In this document: in pieces, positions 1-5,271 of the stretch | Position numbering within the stretch: the stretch's first letter is position 1 | How the letters are laid out: each line of letters opens with the position of its first letter | DNA from: a virus | Length of the DNA: 22,405 bases | Direction: 5' to 3' (one strand) | Virus record (IMG/VR): IMGVR_UViG_3300025146_000074 | Location: 1-22,405 of that record | Notes under the pieces: model-generated | Seen by the model: the letters and a program-made list of their open reading frames with translations, nothing else | Databases searched by the model: none | Told to the model about the DNA's origin: nothing | Made by a program: the position numbers and the translations under genes

Positions 1-2
1 TC

Positions 3-407
3 ACCCCCGGCCACTTGATCGCGTTGAACGGCTCCAGCAGGGTGGTGGTTCACGCCACGGCGGGAGGCAACGCGGCGGTGATGGTCGCGATCGAGGAGGA
101 CCACATCGGACACGACATCGACGATGACTATTCCTCCGGTGATCTCGTCATGTACGAGCATCTTCCTCCGGGGGCGGAATGGCAGGCGATCCTCACCACG
201 AGTCAGACCGTCGTGCAGGGGGACTTTTTGGAGTCGGCGGGGAATGGGCGGCTCAGAAAGCACACTCCCCCGGTGATGGATTCAACCCCGGACCCGGCCA
301 CTCCGGGTGGGGGAAGCACTTTGTACAGCAAGGGGATCGTGGCCCAGGCTCTTGAAGCCGTGACCACGACGGCGGCGGTAGCCCGCATCAAGGTGCAAGT
401 GGTTTAA
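3..407 (+). CDS. Capsid decoration/cement-like protein, 3' part
   Basis: The frame is open from the first base of the window and ends at TAA 405-407, so the gene begins upstream; a TTG at 15 is only an internal codon. The visible 134 residues are Gly/Ala/Val/Thr-rich and beta-like, without long helices. The stretch VVQGDFLESAGNGRLRK, then a flexible Pro/Gly segment, then GIVAQALEAVTT and a final ARIKVQVV strand follow the pattern of small phage cement proteins of the DUF2190/parB-like type: a 'G-D-x-L-x-S-x-G-x-G-x-L' turn, then an 'AxALEAVT' strand ending in a hydrophobic beta strand. These proteins sit on the outer capsid surface and stabilise the shell. Its place directly upstream of the major capsid gene supports this role. 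Family assignment rests on pattern only. Confidence 0.6.
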   Translation, partial: TPGHLIALNGSSRVVVHATAGGNAAVMVAIEEDHIGHDIDDDYSSGDLVMYEHLPPGAEWQAILTTSQTVVQGDFLESAGNGRLRKHTPPVMDSTPDPATPGGGSTLYSKGIVAQALEAVTTTAAVARIKVQVV

Positions 408-412
408 GGGGG

Positions 413-426
413 CCCTGAGACCAGGG
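413..426 (+). promoter_or_regulatory. Small intergenic hairpin upstream of capsid gene
   Basis: CCCTG (413-417) and CAGGG (422-426) are perfectly complementary around the 4-base loop AGAC. The hairpin lies six bases after the stop of the decoration gene and about 30 bases before the capsid start. No T-run follows, so it is unlikely to be a strong terminator. It might act as an mRNA-stability or processing element. Function is inferred from position only. Confidence 0.3.
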
Positions 427-434
427 GACCAAAA

Positions 435-457
435 CCTTTACATCGAAGGAGAGGAAA
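435..457 (+). promoter_or_regulatory. Capsid-gene leader with strong RBS, repeated at 1553
   Basis: The leader reads CCTTTACATCG followed by AAGGAGAGGAAA and the ATG. The AAGGAG core is a strong Shine-Dalgarno match and fixes the capsid start at 458. The same CCTTTACATCG plus a purine-rich ribosome site recurs before the gene at 1577 (copy at 1553-1563). These are the only two leaders in the window that look alike. Confidence 0.6.
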
Positions 458-1450
458 ATGAATAAGAAGTTGGTTTCGACCCCCGATCAGTTCGTTCCCT
501 CTGCGGGGGCGTATGCCGGTGCCATGTTTCTGAAACACGGACTGAATCTCAACGCCCTCCGCACGAACGATCTCCTGCGGAAGGATGAATGGATTCAGTT
601 CGATACGGCGTTGGTCCATGAAGCGATGATCCGGCTGAACGGAATCGCTGATCTCGTGGCGAGAGGGCTGATTTACAATTTGCCCAACGCCCTCGGGAAG
701 ACGATCGTTCAGTGGGAAAAGATCTCCGACATGGACCCGGCGGTCCGGAGCATGGACGGGGCGCGGCGGGGCGACAGGGACCGCCAGGACTTCACCCTGA
801 ACAACATCCCCGTGTACATCACGCACAAGGACTTCAACCTCAACCTGCGCATGCTGGAAGGGTCGCGGACCCTGGGCCAGCCGATCGATGTGACGCAGAT
901 CCAAACGGCTACTCGGCTGATCGTTGAGAGCAACGAGGATGCTTTGTTCAACGGGCCGGGAATCACGGTAGACGGGAACACCGCCTACGGATACACCACC
1001 CATCCGAACCGGAATCTGGGCACCATCGCGGAGCCGTGGACGGATTCGGCAACTACCGGCGAGGATATGCTGGATGACGTGATTCAGATGATCACGTCGG
1101 CGCACGGCGACCGGATGTTCGGTCCGTTCATGCTGTACCTTCCGTCGGGGTACATGACGGCCACGATGGATGACTACAAGGCCAGTTCCGACAAGACCAT
1201 CCTCCAGCGGATCAAGGAACTGCCGGGCATCCTCGACGTGAAGGTGTCCGATCAGTTGGCCGCCGGGAACATGGTCCTGGTGCAGATGACCAGCGACGTG
1301 GTGGACTTGATCTCCGGGGAGCAGCCCCGGGTCGTCACCTGGGACATCGAGGGCGGGTTCATCCTGTGCTTCAAGGTTCTGGACATTCTCATCCCCAGGA
1401 TCAAGACGGACGCCCAGAACCGTTGCGGGGTGGTCCACTACTCCGAGTAA
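458..1450 (+). CDS. Major capsid protein, encapsulin-like HK97 fold
   Basis: A 330-residue shell protein. It resembles the encapsulin/linocin-like branch of HK97-fold capsid proteins: a helical N-terminus (about 40-80), a central strand-turn segment with IPVYITHKDF (117-126), the helix before ESNEDALFNG (157-166), which matches the encapsulin 'E-D-x-x-(I/L)-F-x-G' signature, and a C-terminal beta segment DIEGGFILCFKVLDILIPRI typical of the axial domain. No separate scaffold or maturation protease is visible in the window; one could lie upstream. The ATG at 458 has a very strong ribosome site. Codons end mostly in C or G and arginine is mainly CGN, unlike most other genes here, as expected for the most abundant virion protein. 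It lies between the decoration protein and the head-tail connector genes. Fold assignment is by motif, not structure. Confidence 0.88.
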   Translation: MNKKLVSTPDQFVPSAGAYAGAMFLKHGLNLNALRTNDLLRKDEWIQFDTALVHEAMIRLNGIADLVARGLIYNLPNALGKTIVQWEKISDMDPAVRSMDGARRGDRDRQDFTLNNIPVYITHKDFNLNLRMLEGSRTLGQPIDVTQIQTATRLIVESNEDALFNGPGITVDGNTAYGYTTHPNRNLGTIAEPWTDSATTGEDMLDDVIQMITSAHGDRMFGPFMLYLPSGYMTATMDDYKASSDKTILQRIKELPGILDVKVSDQLAAGNMVLVQMTSDVVDLISGEQPRVVTWDIEGGFILCFKVLDILIPRIKTDAQNRCGVVHYSE

Positions 1451-1524
1451 GGGGTGCGGTAAGGGGATCGTAACGATAGGGATAATTTTGGGGATAGGGT
1501 CGCGGGGGACGCCCCTGGCCCGAT

Positions 1525-1550
1525 AAGAGAGGCCTAATCCCACCTCTCTT
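1525..1550 (+). promoter_or_regulatory. Perfect 8-bp hairpin after capsid gene
   Basis: AAGAGAGG (1525-1532) pairs perfectly with CCTCTCTT (1543-1550) around a 10-base loop. A smaller GC hairpin (GGGG 1504-1507 with CCCC 1512-1515) precedes it. Both lie in the 126-base gap after the capsid stop. The tail after the stem is CCCCTTTACA, poor in T, so a rho-independent terminator would be weak at best. A partial terminator or a 3'-end stabiliser of a capsid transcript is plausible, because phages often need far more capsid mRNA than downstream mRNA. Confidence 0.4.
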
Positions 1551-1576
1551 CCCCTTTACATCGTAGGGGAGAGACG

Positions 1577-2092
1577 ATGTTACCAGAGGATTTGGTCAGA
1601 GTTAAGGTGATTGGAAAGTACCACCGTCCAGGGCGTGGGGCGGGGCTATATTCTTTGGGGGAGATCCTCGTCGTCACCAGAAAGCAAGCTCAGGCGGGGC
1701 AGGGGGTGTTGATCGAGGAGAATGAGCCTATTCCCGCTTCCCCGCCCAAGGAGACGCAGAGGTATGAAAAGTTCTTCCCCCCCAAGGCCAAAAAAGAGGA
1801 ACGGGGAGAGGAACAGGGAGAGGAACGGGAGGACGAATCTCATCTCAAATCCTCTGAAATTCCAGGTTCTCCGCCTCCTTTGCCGGAGACTTCTGTGGAG
1901 GAGGACCTCAGACCTACCGTGTTGTTAAGAAGGGAATCCGTAGAGGGGCGGGGGGTGAGGTACATCAAGGAGGATGGAAGCCCCGCCCACATCGGGCGTC
2001 TGGGAACGAAGCAAGAGGAAGAAGCCGTCATAAAGACCCAGACCAGAAAGGCCAATGAGGCCGGGTTCAGGTTGGAAGTAGTTGATTCCTAG
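1577..2092 (+). CDS. Unknown virion-associated protein with N-terminal beta module and charged linker
   Basis: A 171-residue protein not recognised as a named family. Residues 6-47 form a compact module: VRVKVIGKY, a PGRGAG turn, then GEILVVTRKQAQAG. This looks like the small SH3-like phage module of the type 'I-R-V-K-V..G-x..P-G....G-(E/D)-V-x-x-V-T'. A similar module opens the GT8-like enzyme at 3061. Residues 50-110 are low complexity, Pro- and Glu/Lys-rich, including three 4-residue repeats (EERG/EEQG/EERE), and are surely disordered. Residues 125-171 form a second short ordered region (RYIKEDGSPAHIGRLG, then a helix). Position between the capsid and adaptor genes, and the leader shared with the capsid gene, suggest a head-associated protein, perhaps a head fibre or decoration tether. 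That role is inference. Confidence 0.7.
   Translation: MLPEDLVRVKVIGKYHRPGRGAGLYSLGEILVVTRKQAQAGQGVLIEENEPIPASPPKETQRYEKFFPPKAKKEERGEEQGEEREDESHLKSSEIPGSPPPLPETSVEEDLRPTVLLRRESVEGRGVRYIKEDGSPAHIGRLGTKQEEEAVIKTQTRKANEAGFRLEVVDS
1796..1831 (+). repeat. Three tandem 12-bp repeats within coding sequence
   Basis: GAGGAACGGGGA, GAGGAACAGGGA and GAGGAACGGGAG follow each other without a gap and encode EERG-EEQG-EERE in the disordered linker. The copies differ by one or two bases, as expected from replication slippage that tunes linker length. Confidence 0.8.
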
Positions 2093-2100
2093 GGGGTGCC

Positions 2101-2460
2101 ATGGCTAGGGTCACTTCCATCGAAGTCAAGGAAATCATCTCCACGGACATCGCGGACCTTACCGCGTACATAACGGCGGCGAATCTGTTGGTGACGGAGG
2201 TGCTGGGAGGCCTCCTTTCGGATGCTCTCCTCAAAGAGATAGAGCGTTGGCTCTCCGCCCACCTCATCGCCAGCGGCGGGGAGGAAGGGGCGCGGATTGA
2301 AGAGGAACGCATCTTTGAGGCGTACGCGGCGAGATACGGGGGGAAGTTTGGCTTCGGATTGTCGGGCTCCAGGTATGGCCAACAAGTGGCCATCCTTGAC
2401 ACGACGGGCAGAATGGTCTCTCAAGGGACCGTCAAGCCCGCCGTATTCAGGATGATGTAA
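2101..2460 (+). CDS. Head-tail adaptor / connector protein (gp6-like)
   Basis: A 119-residue, mostly helical protein. The N-terminal half has short helices (IADLTAYITAANLLVTEVL), then the helix IERWLSAHLIASG. The C-terminal part ends in SGSRYGQQVAILDTTGRM and KPAVFRMM. The 'Y-(L/A)-(T/S)-A-H' helix followed by 'S-x-R-Y-G-Q-Q-x-x-x-L-D-x-T-G' is a pattern I associate with phage head-tail connector proteins that dock under the portal ring and extend the DNA channel. Length fits the family (about 100-130). The start has a G-rich ribosome site four bases upstream. The stop TAA shares its last base with the ATG of the next gene, coupling the sugar cassette to this virion gene. Confidence 0.75.
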   Translation: MARVTSIEVKEIISTDIADLTAYITAANLLVTEVLGGLLSDALLKEIERWLSAHLIASGGEEGARIEEERIFEAYAARYGGKFGFGLSGSRYGQQVAILDTTGRMVSQGTVKPAVFRMM

Positions 2461-3077
2461 TGAATCGTACCGTTGAGAGGGTCTGGGGCCGTAATGACGT
2501 AGCATATGTGCTGGCTTCTGGGCCCTCTCATGGTCTCATAGATTTAGATTTGTTACGTGGACGTAAGGTGGTGATTACGAACAACATGGTGTTTAAAACG
2601 CCTTGGGCCCCGATTTTATGCGTCCGTGACAAATTGTGGTGGAAGGAGTACCAAGGCCGCCCTGAGTTTCAAAGTTTCGAGGGTGAGGTCATCACGGTAG
2701 TCCCTAATCATTTCCATAAAAATCTCACGTTTTTGAATTATGGGGGAAGTGATGGCCTCAGCCGGGACAGGTACACCGTCTACGGGTTAAACTGCGGCCA
2801 AATGGCCATGAACGTCGTATTCCTAAAGGGGGCGGGCACTATAATTCTGATAGGTTTTGATATGCGGAAGGTGAACGATTTGGATCATGGGTGTGAACCA
2901 CATAAGAGGCCCGTCAAGGAAGAAAATTATAGTAGGTTCATAAGAAACATGGCTGTGATGGCATCGGAATTGCGCGACGAGGGTATAGAAGTCCTCAATG
3001 CTACACCGGGTAGCGCTCTTCCTTATTTCCCAATAATTTCCATGGAGGAGGCCCTTCGTCGTGGCAGACTTAATTAG
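2460..3077 (+). CDS. DUF115/Maf-like putative sugar transferase
   Basis: A 205-residue cytoplasmic protein with a Rossmann-like layout. An N-terminal strand and loop VLASGPS (17-23) is followed by VVITNN (37-42), a central NCGQMAMNVVFLKGAGTIILIGFDM (111-135, strand-helix-strand) and a C-terminal LNATPGSALPYFPI (179-192). This order matches the DUF115 (MptE-like/Maf) superfamily, common in phages. Some members are linked to transfer of acidic sugars to flagellin; others are pterin pyrophosphokinases. A sugar-transfer role fits the neighbours, but the donor and acceptor are unknown. Its ATG overlaps the adaptor stop codon (TAATG) and its 3' end overlaps the next gene by 17 bases. Base composition is clearly more A/T-rich than the capsid gene. 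A non-catalytic sugar-binding role cannot be excluded. Confidence 0.65.
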   Translation: MNRTVERVWGRNDVAYVLASGPSHGLIDLDLLRGRKVVITNNMVFKTPWAPILCVRDKLWWKEYQGRPEFQSFEGEVITVVPNHFHKNLTFLNYGGSDGLSRDRYTVYGLNCGQMAMNVVFLKGAGTIILIGFDMRKVNDLDHGCEPHKRPVKEENYSRFIRNMAVMASELRDEGIEVLNATPGSALPYFPIISMEEALRRGRLN

Positions 3078-4047
3078 GTGCGTAGTTAGGGGAAAGATGA
3101 ACCTTCCGGGAGGCGGGAGGGTTCCAGAGGGGGAAGTAATTGAGGTAACCCTTCATCAATATAAGAATTTTAGGGACGCTCTTGAGATCGTGAAAGACCC
3201 TCCCCCCCTTCCGATATTGAGGAATAATCCTCCAATGTCTCGATTCGAACCTCGCACAAAGGAAGGGCCCGAAATTCAAGGACTAATAAGTTTGGAATGG
3301 ACGGGGCCCGTCACGGTGGCGTGCGTGCTTAGGCCGTCTAAGGATTTTTCAGTGAATGTGGTGGAATTACTGTACCGTCAGTGTAGACGGTGGCTGTCAA
3401 GAATGGGTAGGTTCGTTTGTCTTACGGAAGAATCCGAGATGATGTTTAGCCCTGGTATAGAAGTGGTGCCTCTTCTACACCCTGAGTGGGCCACAAAACA
3501 TTCTAAACTCGAACTTTTTCGCCCCGAATTGTTGGAGGATTGGGGCCGAGTGTTGTACATGGATTTGGATACGATACTGTGCGGAGATTTAAACCCATTG
3601 GTGTCGTATGCCGGTAGGTTCGCGATGTTGATAGACGTAAACTTCCCCGACAACCCCGGCTCCGGTGTGATGTTATGGGGCCCGGATCGCAGGATGTCAG
3701 AAATATATTATGACTTTTTACGGATGCCTCCTGGGGAGCAAATAAGAAAATACCCCATCGGGGGCGGGCGTGGTGACCAGTTGTTCATACGCAATCACAC
3801 CCCGTACGCACCCCATTACATACAGGATTTTTTCTCGGGGGCGGTTTCCTTCAAGAAGCATTTCCGAGGAGAGGACGCCCCACCGGATATGCCCCTCTCG
3901 ATGGTATATTTTCATGGGAGGCCGAAGCCTTTTGAAGCGGCCATGAAGTATAAACAGTATCGTAACATATTTGAGCCATGGCTTAAGGAATATTGTGAGT
4001 TAGATGAGGAAATCAAGTCTGTTTGGCCCTATAGGGAGGAGGAATGA
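3061..4047 (+). CDS. GT8-like glycosyltransferase with N-terminal docking module
   Basis: A 328-residue protein in three parts. Residues 4-45 are a small beta module (IRCVVRGKM, PGGG turn, PEGEVIEVTLHQY) resembling residues 7-47 of the protein at 1577. Residues 46-78 are a Pro-rich linker. Residues 80-315 are a GT-A fold transferase: TVACVLRPS at the first strand, VLYMDLDTILCGDL (164-177) with the metal-binding DxD at 168-170, GRGDQLFIR (236-244), and YFHGRPKPF (283-291), the GT8-type C-terminal 'H-x-G-x-x-K-P'. These enzymes are retaining and use a nucleotide sugar with a divalent metal. The GTG start at 3061 follows GGAGGAGG (3044-3051). Members are usually known from lipopolysaccharide or glycogenin-type reactions. 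Here the donor might be UDP-sulfoquinovose made by the gene at 5268. The acceptor is unknown. Confidence 0.8.
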   Translation: MADLIRCVVRGKMNLPGGGRVPEGEVIEVTLHQYKNFRDALEIVKDPPPLPILRNNPPMSRFEPRTKEGPEIQGLISLEWTGPVTVACVLRPSKDFSVNVVELLYRQCRRWLSRMGRFVCLTEESEMMFSPGIEVVPLLHPEWATKHSKLELFRPELLEDWGRVLYMDLDTILCGDLNPLVSYAGRFAMLIDVNFPDNPGSGVMLWGPDRRMSEIYYDFLRMPPGEQIRKYPIGGGRGDQLFIRNHTPYAPHYIQDFFSGAVSFKKHFRGEDAPPDMPLSMVYFHGRPKPFEAAMKYKQYRNIFEPWLKEYCELDEEIKSVWPYREEE

Positions 4048-4622
4048 TGCATCTATACCCTCATGGCCGTGTTCCCAACAACCACCCGCAAGTGATACAG
4101 TTCTGCGTAGAAGCGAATGGGTGGATCAGAGGGGTGGAGGTGGGCTTGGGGCGGGGACAGAACATGTCGCACCTCATGTCCACATGTCCACACCTTCACA
4201 TGATAGGGGTAGACGTGTTTAGACACATGCCAGAGGCTCCCGGGGAGGAAGCTTATAGGGCCATGAACCACGAGGGAAACAGAAAGCGTTTGCGTACCCT
4301 GGAAAAGGCCTTTTCCGAGAGGTTCAGGGTTCTCGAAATGACTTCTCGGGAGGCCTCCTTCCGGGTGGAAGAGGAGAGCGCCGATTTCGTTTTCATAGAT
4401 GCGGACCATTCCACGGAGGGGTGCCTAGAAGATATTGGACTGTGGGCCCCAAAAGTAAAAATAGGCGGGTGGATTCTTGGACATGACTATAACCGCTTTG
4501 GGATTAACGAGGCGGTTAATAAAGCGTTTGGTGGATTTCCGGACGTCGATTATCAAGTTCTTCCATATTCGGTATGGGCGAAGAGGAAAGAGGTTTCCGA
4601 TGTGGTTCGTACCTACGCGTAA
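4044..4622 (+). CDS. Class I SAM-dependent methyltransferase
   Basis: A 192-residue protein with the Rossmann methyltransferase motifs in order: motif I VEVGLGRGQN (31-40), acidic post-I residue in IGVDVF (Asp57), FVFIDADHSTEG (115-126) as the strand-4 acidic motif, and KIGGWILGHDY (139-149) after strand 5. This layout is that of Methyltransf_24/TylF/rhamnosyl O-methyltransferase-type enzymes, many of which methylate sugars. In this context an O-methyl cap on a glycan is the simplest reading; a protein or small-molecule substrate is possible. The ATG overlaps the preceding TGA by four bases and follows GGGAGGAGG. The 3' end overlaps the next gene by 23 bases. Confidence 0.8.
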   Translation: MMHLYPHGRVPNNHPQVIQFCVEANGWIRGVEVGLGRGQNMSHLMSTCPHLHMIGVDVFRHMPEAPGEEAYRAMNHEGNRKRLRTLEKAFSERFRVLEMTSREASFRVEEESADFVFIDADHSTEGCLEDIGLWAPKVKIGGWILGHDYNRFGINEAVNKAFGGFPDVDYQVLPYSVWAKRKEVSDVVRTYA

Positions 4623-5271
4623 CAGGCCGGAAAGGCTGCAGAGGTTCCTCGACGGTTGCATCGCCACCGGAATGATCATGCCCGGTCTCATAGTAGTGGA
4701 CGGCGAGGACGGCGGCGATTACTCGAGCGTTAAATTGCCGCTTAATTGGAAAATTGAAACAGCTTCCGTACGGATTGACGCGGGAGGAAGGCAAGAGTGC
4801 TATTTTAGGTCTTACCCCGACGCTAAGTTCTACAGCATCGTGAATGATGACGTGGTACCAGAAACCCCTAAATGGGACGTGGAACTGGCTCTAGAGGCCG
4901 GAGATTGGAACGTAGCTTATCCTTGGGACACGTTGAGTGAAATGGCGACCCAATTTCTGGTAGGTGGGAAGTTATGCCACGCCGTGGGGTCTTTTTCACT
5001 TGGCTTCATGCACACCATGGTGGACCGGGCGTGGATGGATATAGGGGCCGCCCTAGGAAGGTTGAAATTCCGCAAAGATATTCGTCTCCGTCATGAACAT
5101 TGGAGCAGAGGGCTCGCACCGAGAGACGCCACGTATAAGCGGGAGTTAAATGGGGTCTCGACTATCGCTCATGATCGCGCCCGGTACGCGGCATGGAAGA
5201 CAGAAGAATTCCCTGCGCTTATCGCGCATCTGAAAACCGTTGTCCCATTTTCTCTTGGAGCCCCCACATGA
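4600..5271 (+). CDS. GT2-like (GT-A fold) glycosyltransferase
   Basis: The frame is open further upstream, but the ATG at 4600 is chosen because it follows AGAGGAAAGAGG (4582-4593) and opens directly into the first strand of the fold, FVPTRNRPERLQRFL. The 223-residue product has the GT-A order: VPTRNRP (4-10) for nucleotide binding, LIVVDGEDGGDY (30-41), FYSIVNDDVVPETP (77-90) with the metal-binding acidic pair at 83-84, and WMDIGAALGRL (145-155). A late LRHEHWSRGLAPRDATY (163-179) resembles a conserved phage glycosyltransferase family in which 'H-x-H' precedes 'D-x-T-Y'. It is shorter than typical GT2 enzymes and has no membrane segment, so it should be cytoplasmic. Donor and acceptor are unknown. 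It ends in ATGA overlap with the UDP-sulfoquinovose synthase gene. Confidence 0.75.
   Translation: MWFVPTRNRPERLQRFLDGCIATGMIMPGLIVVDGEDGGDYSSVKLPLNWKIETASVRIDAGGRQECYFRSYPDAKFYSIVNDDVVPETPKWDVELALEAGDWNVAYPWDTLSEMATQFLVGGKLCHAVGSFSLGFMHTMVDRAWMDIGAALGRLKFRKDIRLRHEHWSRGLAPRDATYKRELNGVSTIAHDRARYAAWKTEEFPALIAHLKTVVPFSLGAPT

Noticed and set aside
15-407. Complete small gene starting at TTG 15
   Set aside because: The frame is open to the window edge with coding-like residues before the TTG, and no ribosome site is visible, so the gene is partial.
404-1543. A 379-codon open frame on the - strand opposite the capsid gene
   Set aside because: It is His/Arg/Pro/Val-rich with no recognisable fold and lies antisense to a clear capsid protein with GC-rich third positions, which commonly keep the opposite strand open.
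1525-1560. Strong rho-independent terminator after the capsid gene
   Set aside because: The stem is perfect, but the following bases are CCCCTTTACA rather than a T-run, so it is listed only as a hairpin of uncertain role.
4477-4599. A 41-residue N-terminal extension of the GT2-like protein
   Set aside because: It lies wholly inside the methyltransferase gene, is basic and unlike the family, and the ATG at 4600 has a good ribosome site at the natural start of the fold.
5193-5267. A 25-residue N-terminal extension of the UDP-sulfoquinovose synthase
   Set aside because: SQD1 starts directly with the NAD-binding strand. The extension overlaps the upstream gene, while ATG 5268 shows a classic ATGA overlap.
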